Assembly (NCBI GenBank): GCA_001465115.1
Contig: CP013614.1
Location: 372,001-436,000 of the forward strand
Source: Enterococcus silesiacus
GTDB taxonomy: Bacteria; Bacillota; Bacilli; Lactobacillales; Enterococcaceae
DNA: 64,000 bases
Direction: 5' to 3'
Shown: positions 30,001 through 37,695 of the stretch, piece after piece
Position numbering within the stretch: the first letter of the stretch is position 1
Layout: every line of letters begins with the position of its first letter
Notes under the pieces: generated by a model
Database searches by the model: none
What the model was told of the DNA's origin: nothing
What the model saw: only the letters and a program-made list of their open reading frames with translations
Made by a program: the position numbers and the translations under genes

Positions 30001-33000
30001 AAGTTTCTACCTACGAATATGACAGTAATGGAAATGTGACCAAAGAACAAGATCCAATGGCGTTTACTTCTAGTTATACGTACAACAAATTAAATCAAGT
30101 AGCAGAAGAAACCGATGAACTCGGGCATAAAACAACCTATGCCTATGATCAATTACAACAAGTCGCAAAAATCACAGATCCTAGAAACCATCAAATAGCC
30201 ATGGACTACGATGGTAACGGGAATTTAGTGAAAGAAACGGATGCAAAAGGCAAAGAAAAACATTTTGGTTATGACGCAAACGATCAACTGGCTAGCGTCA
30301 AAAATCGATTAGGGAAAACAACCAATTATACCTACGATCTTCAAAGTAATTTGACCAGTGTCAAAGATGCGCTTGGTAATCAGACTACCTTCAACTATTC
30401 GCCAACAGGTGAGTTGGACAGTGTTCTTTCAGCCAATGGAAAAAAAGAAAGTTACGAGTATACGTTAGATGGACAACTAGCGCAAACGACTACACCAAAA
30501 GAAGAGACGATTCAATACAAGTACGATGAAATGAATCAGCTTGTCGAAAAAGTCACTAAAAATGCCAACTTCACATATACCTTTACGGATGAAGAAAAAA
30601 TGAAAAGTGCGGCTTATGAAACAACGGAACCAACTGTAGCAATCGACAATGAAGCGTTGAAGCAAGCTGTGCCAGCCAAAGGCGAGGTGACATTTGAATA
30701 CAATCAATACGGAGATTTGACGAAGGCAACGGATGAAAAAGGTGAAAACTTAACATACGGCTATGATGCTTTAGGACGCAAGACTAGCGTGACCTACCCA
30801 AGCGAACGAAAAATCACGTATGAATACGATAAGAAAAATCAACTAACCGTTGTAGCAGATGGTGATCAAAAAACGGTATACGAACACGACGGAGCAGGTC
30901 AAGTCAAAAAAATCAGCTATCCAAATGGCATAATCACACAATATGACTATTTAGCTACAGGAGAAATCAGCTCAGCTGAAACCTTAGAAGCAAATGGAAA
31001 ATCATTAGCCAAAATGACCTATGTGTACGACGAAAATGACAATCTTCAAAAAGAAACGATTCAATACCCGAAATTAACACTTGAAAAAACGTATGAGTAT
31101 GATGCCGAAGATCAACTGACGAAAGTCATCGAAGTCGAAGGCAAGAAAAAGACTGAAATCGAGTACTATTACGATGATGCTGGTAATCGAATTACCTATT
31201 CAGAAAAGGTCAATGACAAAGAGAAAACCTTCTATGAATACAAAGTCAATAATATGAATCAAGTCACCGAAATCACGAGTGAAAAAGGCGCTAAATTTGA
31301 ATATGATGCCAATGGCAATGTCTCCAAAAAGATTGCCGTGACCGGTGAAGTGACCACGTATCTCTATGATGTAGAAGACCGCTTGATTCAAGAAACAAGC
31401 AGTAACGGTGTTTATACCCTTTATGGATACGATGCACTAGGTAATCGTGTGATCAAAGGTACAGCAACCGAACATGGCCGTCGGATCAAAACCGATCTAA
31501 AAGCTTGGATGAAACAAACCGATCGTACCGCCCAATTAGCGCTAAACAACCAAGATGTTACCTTACATGAAATATTAACTGCTGTAGCGAAACAGCCCAC
31601 CATGGCCGATCGCTTACGCTGTTTACCAAAGGATCGACCATGGCGTAAAGACCATGATAAACCAAGAAAAACCGTTGAAACGGAGAAACTAAAAAAAGAA
31701 CTGGATAAAAACCATTCAATCAAAATCATCACGTCATTGAATGAATACAATCAAGAACACACTAGTCCAGCTAAACTCACGCAAGAAACTTATGATAAAA
31801 AAGTCAAAACCACCCAAAGACAAGAATTTACCTTTGGAGAAGAAACCGATATCTTAGGAGACCAAGAAGACGAATACCATCGTGATGGTTACGGCAGTAT
31901 AGGCACAATAGTCGAGCGACAAAGCGGTGAATTAATCACCAATACCTTGTATAATGAATATGGGGAAGCCGCCTTACGTTTAGAAAACGAATACGGCTAC
32001 CGCAGTGAATACCATGATCAGTCTAATCGGATCCATTTACGTGCTAGAGAATACAGCACCACAACAGGACGTTTCCTACAAGAAGATACCTGGTATGGAA
32101 AAGTGGAACAACCACAAAGCCAGAACCGCTATATCTATGTAGAAAACAACCCACAGAAATACCGTGACCGCAGCGGAAATGCTGGTTGGTGGTCTAAGGC
32201 ATGGAACAACGTGAAGAAACAAGTGAAAAAAGTAGCCCAAAAAGTTTGGAACGGTGTCAAAAAAGTAGCTAGCACTGTCTGGAATGGTGTAAAAGCAGTC
32301 TGGAATGCCGTTGTCCCATCCTCACCTCGGGTTTCAAGTTCTTGGGGCGGAATGCCATCAGGCATTCGCTACACAGGAAATTACGGTGGAAGAACGTATT
32401 ACCCACAACGCAATTACGTCGGTGTCAATTATATCCGAGGAAGAAATGGACAGCCTGTTGGTTATCAGACGTATAGTCAGGCGCTGTATTATCAAAGTGC
32501 GGCTTATCGCTATCAAGTACAGGTAGCTAGAGCACAAGCGACACGAGCAGCAGCTACAGTTCGAATCAAGAAAGTATGCGATACGGCGGATAAGAAATGG
32601 ACGGGTTCGAAAAATTCTACCAAGAGTTCTGGAACATGGGCATGGGCTGGACTCCCTACTTTAGCAGGTGGTGGGAGTGCGCTGACAGGAAAAGCTGCTG
32701 CTGCTCTGGCAGGAAAAGCTACTATTGCTCTAGGAACAGGAGCATTAGCAGGTTTATTTGTAGGGTTAGTGGGAATAGGACTTAACACACGAGCGAAGGA
32801 TTTACGAACAGATGATGGAATAGATGCTAGAAACTATGGTGTGAACAGACTTCCTAAAGGGTGGTCATCTAACGATTATAATGTGAGAGGACAACGAGGA
32901 TCATTAGTTGTTGATAATTTAGGTCGTAGAAGGATTAGCGTTGATCGCACCACTGGAAAAACGACTTACTATAGCGCAACAGGAGAAACTTTAGGTGAGA

Positions 33001-33260
33001 AAGAATTACCTAAGCAAGCTGGATTAGGACAGTCAAATGGTGGAAGACACGAACCGCTTGATTTGGATGAAGAATTGGCAATGGAAGAAGCGATGAATAA
33101 TCCTTTAGAAGGCAAAGAATTAAAAGGTAAAAATACCGATCCAAGATGGCCTGCAGCAGATGGCTGGGAAAAGAGAGCTAGAAATATTAACGGAAATGAA
33201 ATTCATTATCAATATAATCCTAGAACTGGTCAAATTGATGATGTTAAATTTAAAGAATAG
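24033..33260 (+). CDS. WapA/RHS-type YD-repeat polymorphic toxin
   Basis: A 3075-residue secreted protein. Order: signal peptide (1-34, ending QSFA-QE), a charged N-terminal region, a DNRLRE-type domain (about 350-555), a DUF6531-like segment (IGSGNLIYEMTD, near 765), dozens of YD repeats of the form YDxxGNLxxxxD (about 890-2475), a charged insert (about 2480-2610), the RHS core (DGYGSIGTIVERQ to RYIYVENNP, about 2617-2705), then a variable C-terminus after DRSGN. The last 45 residues (DPRWPAADGWEKR...EIHY...DDVKFK) look like a small toxin tip of unknown activity. RHS proteins deliver such tips to neighbouring cells. AAAGGAG precedes the ATG. The adjacent gene is the presumed immunity gene. 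Confidence 0.92.
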   Translation: MMKKGWKRKGITLFVAGLQVLGLFPWGAIQSFAQENEKTETVGSSEVITTPEKVKKEDLDQQTQQKLKEADESSKKENEVTEKIDDKTETTLDVAPQLKSAFEADEKNMLASVKDDMEKKGLTEIVADRSETTKTFVHPETGVGETVVFTEPIHFKKEKDNWQEFDGTFEQEKGVYIANEQVEVQVPNEVTEKNLPTVKVGDAKVGIGLPDDKYEVQAVKDDKVLLAAENDLEPIEISYQPTGVKVSQYISEETDLATVKFALKLPDTLQAKEEKDQGIIGLYDGEKLVSVVPTPTIETITGDFISTAEADFDSKTNTLTLKALDQEKSQNLKAARVNVQFVQAKIEQGIEATSIRQYDDKMNYWFQDYMYIGYDDGYNGTLGAAHFVTYGLIKIPDAELKKIGKGREIESANLSLFRTGAPGFWGDRAKDGSGKVVNRHFEVHGLTKDIGAFSKATYKGFSDAKFPYGPPANEAGKETMIGGIDPNNRRVNFDITHLANDWINGGSNFGMIVKTNKVTSHELPYSTAEVFAAPKGGVTTTSPYLVIKHRERPPIDKNMPLKDTTLKLRPFVSSDNDGLVQFQALGMDGIGRPDAKINYRVLDTSDKNKVTFSGTDPSIGRDYIFPNYPKLFEHANRYLELSSNWQTNTLLTSSLKENHLYKVEATITHGTEESKQTYDQFQLYKVTSQDTLPRLLKFYGLEKQRATFMRDNNMKDELLTQGNIVFIRNPKKNQGKAYQSQPLSKADKIRLDALSVGRGKHCKYGFEPINIGSGNLIYEMTDSVWYDFEEEQLFARTYNSKGGGMDSPVGRNWTLNQYLTLNQLEDKSMMLTKEDGGKIFFDRGKDGRYQVSDDSPYTLTKKIKDEKRSFELTNTEQKLTYLFDATGQIRKITNAYGQTKEYSYEEETGFLKAIKQFNGGKVLFDWDDNGHIKKATFPDQTTNTYEYDAKGNLTKVTDALGKKIVYTYNDNHFMTSYSDDEGTLLYQNKFDKEGRVIEQTDAKDNTVTITYEKNKTTTIDGNGNKEITTYNDHFQPTKIEYADGKSETKRYNDRYQLIEEIDRAGNKTTYENDPNGNVTKTIFPDGSTEVSLYNASNQLTEQTDRLGKKTTYHYNEQGKLLQATRPDGKTITYSYDGQGKVTSKTDADGATENYTYQAGNLTSISDAHGAKTRYEYDAKGLITKEFDAAGNAKIFKRNKRGELIEETDFNGNKKTYSYSAEGYLLSETDFNGNQTSFTYDKLGRKITEVNPAGGKKTFEYDANGNIIKETDYLGNAKAFTYNELNQVIEEKTATGSITRYTLNALGDPLTETVDDKKKTTYAYDKNQNLIKKVDALKQETIYEYDQKDQRIKEIYPDQTTILYEYDELGNVTAKTDRNGLKTSYSYNEKSQLLKELAGDRETNYTYDSRGNKTTEIDPENNQHSFDFNPLGYLSEQTDAAGNKTVYETDNQGNVTKITDPDGNVLTYTYDGEGNVLSQTDALGNKKLSTYNSLNQLATTVEPTGDITQYHYDANSNLVEKIDALGNKTTYSYTKDNQLQASTDPLGQITQLSYDASGNLISFEDAIGRKTTYSYDLLNQLTKEVTPGSVTINYSYDVLGQRIKQSDSNGKSESYTYDKNGQMLTATDEQKRKISYEYNLFGEKIAETDAAGNKTSYAYNKLGQQTTITHPQETSQTLTYDGLGHVLEEVMPNGGKYAYSYDKRGNLIKETNPLGQTQSYAYNKNSQLVQSTTAKNEITTYSYDKNNRLIETKDPLGNSQKIKYDANGNVITEIDAEGNQTAYAYDGNNQLIQTINAKKFQQTVSYDPVGRKIAETDFNGNKISYEYNANDQLLKKTEPNKRITTYEYDAHGNLSKITDPKKAVTEMTYTLDGQLASETNAKGYKRLYEYDTYRNLLAVKDNVRKEPLEMYSYNHYQQRIAQTNAAGKKTTYDYNKFGQLIKLTYPNKTSVAYSYDLLDRVSEMTDIRGNKTKTEYDENGQVTRFIAPGEQVSTYEYDSNGNVTKEQDPMAFTSSYTYNKLNQVAEETDELGHKTTYAYDQLQQVAKITDPRNHQIAMDYDGNGNLVKETDAKGKEKHFGYDANDQLASVKNRLGKTTNYTYDLQSNLTSVKDALGNQTTFNYSPTGELDSVLSANGKKESYEYTLDGQLAQTTTPKEETIQYKYDEMNQLVEKVTKNANFTYTFTDEEKMKSAAYETTEPTVAIDNEALKQAVPAKGEVTFEYNQYGDLTKATDEKGENLTYGYDALGRKTSVTYPSERKITYEYDKKNQLTVVADGDQKTVYEHDGAGQVKKISYPNGIITQYDYLATGEISSAETLEANGKSLAKMTYVYDENDNLQKETIQYPKLTLEKTYEYDAEDQLTKVIEVEGKKKTEIEYYYDDAGNRITYSEKVNDKEKTFYEYKVNNMNQVTEITSEKGAKFEYDANGNVSKKIAVTGEVTTYLYDVEDRLIQETSSNGVYTLYGYDALGNRVIKGTATEHGRRIKTDLKAWMKQTDRTAQLALNNQDVTLHEILTAVAKQPTMADRLRCLPKDRPWRKDHDKPRKTVETEKLKKELDKNHSIKIITSLNEYNQEHTSPAKLTQETYDKKVKTTQRQEFTFGEETDILGDQEDEYHRDGYGSIGTIVERQSGELITNTLYNEYGEAALRLENEYGYRSEYHDQSNRIHLRAREYSTTTGRFLQEDTWYGKVEQPQSQNRYIYVENNPQKYRDRSGNAGWWSKAWNNVKKQVKKVAQKVWNGVKKVASTVWNGVKAVWNAVVPSSPRVSSSWGGMPSGIRYTGNYGGRTYYPQRNYVGVNYIRGRNGQPVGYQTYSQALYYQSAAYRYQVQVARAQATRAAATVRIKKVCDTADKKWTGSKNSTKSSGTWAWAGLPTLAGGGSALTGKAAAALAGKATIALGTGALAGLFVGLVGIGLNTRAKDLRTDDGIDARNYGVNRLPKGWSSNDYNVRGQRGSLVVDNLGRRRISVDRTTGKTTYYSATGETLGEKELPKQAGLGQSNGGRHEPLDLDEELAMEEAMNNPLEGKELKGKNTDPRWPAADGWEKRARNINGNEIHYQYNPRTGQIDDVKFKE

Positions 33261-33270
33261 GGGATAAGTA

Positions 33271-33675
33271 ATGAAAGTAAAATGTTTATCAACAACAGGT
33301 ATGGGTTTGAACAAATTTACGATGAGTAATTCTAGAGATACTGAACAAGTGAAGTATCCATTGAAAAAAGACGATATATATACTATCTATGGGCAGCATA
33401 TATATAATAATGTTTTAGGTTATCTGATTATAGGAACTTATGAAAATTTACCATCATGGTACCCAGCAGAACTATTTGAAGTAATCGATCATCAAGTTCA
33501 TTTAGAGTGGTATTATAATTATGAGGAAGACTCAGTTATCAGTGCATTATGGGGCTATAAAGAAATGGTTCTAACAGATAATCATTACGATGATTTAATT
33601 GAACGAACAGATGAAGCCAAAAGGATATTTTTAAAAAGGAAAAAGGAGATCGATGAATTTATTGAGTATACGTAA
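33271..33675 (+). CDS. Presumed immunity protein of the main WapA toxin
   Basis: A 134-residue acidic soluble protein, 10 nt after the toxin stop and preceded by AGGGGATA. No family is recognised. It has an almost equally long paralog at 36559 beside the second copy of the same toxin tip; shared segments include LPSWYPAELFEV, HLEWYYNYE (YLEWYYNYE in the other), and TDNHYDDLIERT. Pairing of two toxin-tip copies with two copies of this gene supports the immunity role. The binding target is inferred. Confidence 0.75.
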   Translation: MKVKCLSTTGMGLNKFTMSNSRDTEQVKYPLKKDDIYTIYGQHIYNNVLGYLIIGTYENLPSWYPAELFEVIDHQVHLEWYYNYEEDSVISALWGYKEMVLTDNHYDDLIERTDEAKRIFLKRKKEIDEFIEYT

Positions 33676-33853
33676 ATTAATTTGATTTCTAGTCTGTTAT
33701 AAGAAGATTATAAAAGTCAGAGTAACTGAGCAATTATAGTTTACTCTGACTGTATACATAAAAATTGTAATTTAAACAAAGACATAAACTTATAGGATTG
33801 AATGTAAATTCTTTAAAAGGAAATTAAACATAAAAAGGAATTTTCAACACTGT
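33676..33853 (+). other. Cassette spacer with hairpin, copy 1
   Basis: It contains GTCAGAGTAA (33716-33725) pairing with 33741-33750, followed by CTGTATACATAA. The whole spacer resembles 36964-37115 downstream of the paralogous immunity gene. It is probably a terminator or conserved boundary element. Confidence 0.6.
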
Positions 33854-34516
33854 AGTTATGTCGGTGTCAATTATATCCGAGGAAGAAATGAGCAATCCGT
33901 AGGTTATCAGACATACAGCCAAGCCTTATATCACCAAAGTGCGGCTTATCGATACCAGATTCAAGTTCAACGCGCGCAAGCAACTCGTAGAATAGCAACT
34001 GTTCGAATCAAGAAAGTTAGTGATACGGCAGATAAGAAATGGACAGGTAAGAAAAGTAGCGAAGAGCAGTTAAAAGAGTTTGAGAAGAAATATGGCAAAT
34101 CTAAAATAATGAAAAATGAAACCCTCTTTATCCCTGGCGGAGGCGCACTAGGTTTACTGGGAAAAGCGAAGAATACGTTAGATTGGGCAAAGAATGCTGT
34201 TAGTATTGGAAAGATATTCCAGTCTGCTAGTGAGGCACTGGGAGGTAGCGCTGATGATAGATCATGGAATAGTGATGGAGAAGATTTAAATGATGTAGAC
34301 GAAAATAATCTACCAGATGGTTGGACAGCAACTAATCATAATGGACGTGTTCATATAAGAGATGGAAATGGTAAAATTAGAGTTAGGGTAGACCCACCTG
34401 ATAAAGTAACTAACTATGATCATAAGCATTATTTTGATAAAAATGACAACCCTTTGGATGAAAACGGAAATATTGTCGATAAAAAGAGTCCGGATGCACA
34501 TATACCGTTAAAATAG
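33854..34516 (+). pseudogene. Orphan WapA C-terminal module with a second toxin tip
   Basis: The frame is open from about 33854 to the stop at 34514-34516. Its first 65 codons match the main gene at about 32413-32610 (YVGVNYIRGRN...IKKVSDTADKKWTG). After that the sequence diverges to a different tip ending in DHKHYF, NPLDENGNIVDKK and DAHIPLK. It lacks any RHS N-terminal part and has no good start, although an internal ATG lies at 34109. The shared segment could recombine with the main gene and swap the tip. The activity of the tip is not recognised. An intact immunity candidate follows. Confidence 0.75.
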
Positions 34517-34531
34517 AGAGGTAGCGATAAA

Positions 34532-34909
34532 ATGAATGTACAAAAAATTCAAAAACTAATTGATGAGTATTATTATTGGGATTCTAGAGCTTTAGAGCTA
34601 GAATGTAATTATTTTTCAGATGAAGTTATATTAGTTTATGAAGATACAAAAGAAAAGGGAATAAAATATGAATTTTTAGAGTGTTATCGAACACTTATTG
34701 ATCATGATAAGACATATGATAAATTAAGAAAAGTAAAAGATATGTCTTTTGGACAAATACCTTATTTTCTTCAGGATGTAACAGTAGGAGAGGTTTTTGA
34801 AGGGGGAAACACATTTTACACCTGTAAAATTAATATGTGGCCCTTGAATGTAGAGGTATGGTGTAAAAAAATTAACGTTTACAAAATTAATTTAAATGAA
34901 ACTGATTAA
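34532..34909 (+). CDS. Presumed immunity protein of orphan toxin module 2
   Basis: A 125-residue acidic protein (MNVQKIQKLIDEYYYWD...), 15 nt after the stop of the orphan toxin tip and preceded by GAGAGG. The acidic, aromatic-rich composition and position are typical of immunity proteins of polymorphic toxins. No named family is assigned. It has no close paralog in this window. Confidence 0.65.
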   Translation: MNVQKIQKLIDEYYYWDSRALELECNYFSDEVILVYEDTKEKGIKYEFLECYRTLIDHDKTYDKLRKVKDMSFGQIPYFLQDVTVGEVFEGGNTFYTCKINMWPLNVEVWCKKINVYKINLNETD

Positions 34910-35130
34910 TTTTTATTCAACATGATAATAAACATCTTTTATTTAGACATATGTCGAAGTAATGAAATCTCCATATCTAGAATAAAATTTGAAAAGTTTG
35001 AAGTAAATAGTGTGTTCTTTACAACTTACTTCATAATGAGTTAACCAATAAAGTTGATACGGGAAAGTCTATTTTCTTCTGTATCTAGAGGGCTAAATTA
35101 CAAAAATTAGATATAAGTAGGAGAGAGGTT

Positions 35131-35535
35131 ATGAACGAAGAATGGAAGAGTTTGAATATTGCAGATGTTCCAAAAGGCGAATATGAGTTAGAAAAAGTAA
35201 CATATGATACAAATGGAACAATAATTGAGTTAGGAAATGACGATATCAAACTTATAATCGATTTCCATTATGCAGTTATTCTAACAAGATATTCTGACGA
35301 GTCTCAACGTTGGAAAACAACAGATAGATTGCTCTATAAATATGGTAAAGATTTCTTTAAAAATTCACCATTATTTATTATTGAAAACTCTGATTTTGCA
35401 GATTGGTTGGAAAAAGAGAGTTTTGGTGTTAATTCTAAAAAAGATGTGACACATTATTGTATTTATACACCGGATGATGTTGTTGATATCTTATCTTTGA
35501 AGGATCCTGAAATAAGAATAGAAAAGGTATTTTAA
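35131..35535 (+). CDS. Stand-alone immunity-like protein
   Basis: A 134-residue acidic protein (MNEEWKSLNIADVPKG...) preceded by AGGAGAG. No toxin remnant is seen in the 220 bases upstream, which are AT-rich with one short hairpin (about 35000-35033). It is followed by the third copy of the cassette-end hairpin (35588-35615). The position between toxin modules suggests a retained immunity gene whose toxin has been lost. Function is inferred from context only. Confidence 0.55.
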   Translation: MNEEWKSLNIADVPKGEYELEKVTYDTNGTIIELGNDDIKLIIDFHYAVILTRYSDESQRWKTTDRLLYKYGKDFFKNSPLFIIENSDFADWLEKESFGVNSKKDVTHYCIYTPDDVVDILSLKDPEIRIEKVF

Positions 35536-35587
35536 AAATTTAGTAAGGTAAGTGTAAGTTAGATTTGGAATGAGTAAGTCATCGAAG

Positions 35588-35625
35588 GTTAGAGTAGCTA
35601 TACAGCTACTCTAACTATATACATA
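35588..35625 (+). other. Cassette-end hairpin, copy 2
   Basis: A perfect 12-bp stem (35588-35599 with 35604-35615) followed by TATATACATAAG. Its position and 3' motif match the hairpins at 33716 and 37004, but the stem sequence differs with compensating changes. Confidence 0.6.
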
Positions 35626-35699
35626 AGATATCTATAAAGAATATCAACTAATAAAGTTAAATATACAAGAGTAAAATAATATATGACCACAGCACAATG

Positions 35700-36553
35700 A
35701 TGTTGGTGTCAATTATATCAGAGGTAGGGTGGGCAATCTTTAGGGTATCAGAAATATAATCAAGTGTTGTATTATCAATGTACAACTTATCGCTATTAAG
35801 TACAAGTTCAACGCGCACAAGCCACTCGTATGATGGCAACCGTTCGAATCAAGAAAGTTTGCGATACGGCGGATAAGAAATGGACGGGTTCGAAAAATTT
35901 CTACCAAGAGTTCTGGAACATGGGCATGGGCTGGACTCCCTACTTTAGCAGGTGGTGGGAGTGCGCTGACAGGAAAAGCTGCTGCTGCTCTGGCAGGAAA
36001 AGCTACTATTGCTCTAGGAACAGGAGCATTAGCAGGTTTATTTGTAGGGTTAGTGGGAATAGGACTTAACACACGAGCGAAGGATTTACGAACAGATGAT
36101 GGAATAGATGCTAGAAACTATGGTGTGAACAGACTTCCTAAAGGGTGGTCATCTAACGATTATAATGTGAGAGGACAACGAGGATCATTAGTTGTTGATA
36201 ATTTAGGTCGTAGAAGGATTAGCGTTGATCGCACCACTGGAAAAACGACTTACTATAGCGCAACAGGAGAAACTTTAGGTGAGAAAGAATTACCTAAGCA
36301 AGCTGGATTAGGACAGTCAAATGGTGGAAGACACGAACCGCTTGATTTGGATGAAGAATTGGCAATGGAAGAAGTATTGAGTAATCCAGGAGCTGGAACG
36401 ATACTAATAGGTAAGAATACAGACCCAAGATGGCCTGCAGCAGATGGCTGGGAAAAAAGAGCTAAGAATGTTAACGGAAAAGAAATTCATTATGAATATA
36501 ATCCTAAAACTGGACAGGTTGATGATGTAAAGATTAAAGAAAGGAAGAAGTGA
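35700..36553 (+). pseudogene. Degenerate near-copy of the main WapA C-terminus
   Basis: The first 160 bases resemble the main pre-toxin segment but contain stops (the frame reads VGVNYIRGRVGNL then TAG). From 35861 to 36374 the DNA is almost identical to 32578-33090, apart from one extra T in the run near 35899, which shifts the frame. The final open stretch (36053-36553) ends in a diverged form of the same tip (DPRWPAADGWEKRAKN, EIHYEYNPKTGQVDDVK). It cannot make a full toxin but could donate sequence to the main gene. Confidence 0.85.
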
Positions 36554-36558
36554 AGTTT

Positions 36559-36963
36559 ATGAAAGTAAGATGTCTAGCGACCACGGGAAGAGGTATTAAT
36601 ACGTTTACATTATCAAATATAGGAGATCTTACAAAAACAGAGTATCCATTAGAGAAAGATGGAATGTATACTATTTATGCTCAAGTTCTTTTTAAAAATG
36701 TATTACATTATTTAATTATAGGAACGCATGAAGATTTACCATCATGGTATCCAGCAGAATTATTTGAAGTAGTAGATCATCAAGTCTATTTAGAGTGGTA
36801 CTATAATTATGAGATAAATTCAGTTGTTAGTGGATTATGGGGGTATAAAGAAATGGTAATGACAGATAATCATTATGATGATTTAATTGAACGAACAGAG
36901 GAGGCGATAGAAGTATTTTTTAAACGGAAAAAGGAAATTGATGAGTTTATTGAATATACGTAA
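36559..36963 (+). CDS. Paralog of the main toxin's immunity protein
   Basis: A 134-residue protein, the same length as the gene at 33271 and clearly homologous (LPSWYPAELFEVVDHQVYLEW, shared pieces WYYNYE and TDNHYDDLIERTEEA), with most changes in the first third. The ATG at 36559 follows GGAAG; a GTG at 36550 is possible. It sits 5 nt after the degenerate toxin copy. It probably protects against the variant tip encoded just upstream. Confidence 0.72.
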   Translation: MKVRCLATTGRGINTFTLSNIGDLTKTEYPLEKDGMYTIYAQVLFKNVLHYLIIGTHEDLPSWYPAELFEVVDHQVYLEWYYNYEINSVVSGLWGYKEMVMTDNHYDDLIERTEEAIEVFFKRKKEIDEFIEYT

Positions 36964-37115
36964 ATAAATTTGATTTCTAGTTTGTAATAAAGAGATTATA
37001 AAAGTCAGAGTAAACTATAGCAAGTATAGTTTACTCTGACTGTATACATAAAAAATTGTAATTTAAATAAAGGCATAAACTTGTAGGGTTGAGTGGAAAT
37101 CTCATAAAAAGAAAT
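36964..37115 (+). other. Cassette spacer with perfect hairpin, copy 3
   Basis: A 16-bp perfect stem (37004-37019 with 37025-37040) and a 5-nt loop are followed by TGTATACATAA. It is closely similar to 33676-33830, which also follows an immunity gene. Confidence 0.65.
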
Positions 37116-37119
37116 TTCC

Positions 37120-37225
37120 TACAAGGCAATTACGACAAGATATCGATTATGATGACCATGGAAATCCAACAAGACATCCAGAAGTACCTCATGAACATAC
37201 TTGGAGAGATGGTGTGAGAAAATGA
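37120..37225 (+). pseudogene. Remnant 3' end of a third toxin tip
   Basis: An open frame without a start reads PTRQLRQDIDYDDHGNPTRH, then PEVPHEHTWRDGVRK, and stops at TGA 37223-37225, overlapping the ATG of the next gene. His/Asp-rich tails of this sort are common at the ends of polymorphic toxins. Only about 35 residues survive. Confidence 0.6.
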
Positions 37226-37695
37226 TAGAAGCAATTGTAGTAAAAAAATTTCCTTGCGGTTATTTTACAAATATGAAATATATATTTGAAGCGATTAAAA
37301 AAGATAATCAGTATAATTGGCTTATTACTGATTATGAATGTAACTATTATCCGGACGATTTGATCAAACCAAATGAAGATTATATTTGGTTAGACAACGA
37401 AAACTTGATGAGAATAGTAGAAAATAATGATATTCAGTTTATTTGGGGAGTATTTTCTGGGTTTCCAAAAAATATTTCAAAGAAAAAAATTCTTGAAAAT
37501 AACTTACCCTATGCAAATGGATATATCGGTTTTTGGTCACATGAGACAAATATCCAACATCCGTTAGCAGAAGTTGAATTAGTTTCTTGGGATAGTAGTT
37601 TATTTTTAGCCATAAGCAAAAATAAAAAAATCATTACAGATATTCAACAAAAATTTCTTCACACAGAAAGTCTGAAAGAGTATATTGATAAATGA
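37222..37695 (+). CDS. DUF2691-like immunity protein, copy 1
   Basis: A 157-residue soluble protein. The layout resembles DUF2691 proteins: a short N-terminal strand, YNWLITDYE, IWGVFSGF and PLAEVELVSWD. The ATG overlaps the stop of the toxin remnant (ATGA), so it was translationally coupled to the lost toxin. A paralog follows directly with an overlapping start. The family name is from pattern memory. Confidence 0.65.
   Translation: MIEAIVVKKFPCGYFTNMKYIFEAIKKDNQYNWLITDYECNYYPDDLIKPNEDYIWLDNENLMRIVENNDIQFIWGVFSGFPKNISKKKILENNLPYANGYIGFWSHETNIQHPLAEVELVSWDSSLFLAISKNKKIITDIQQKFLHTESLKEYIDK

Noticed and set aside
26690..31460. YD-repeat region considered as tandem DNA repeat or CRISPR-like array
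   Set aside because: Periodicity is at the protein level (YDxxGN); DNA units are strongly diverged and continuous coding runs through them.
35830..36069. 79-codon frame with a Cys/Ser-rich end as a new small protein
   Set aside because: It is the out-of-frame reading of the duplicated toxin segment after the one-base insertion.
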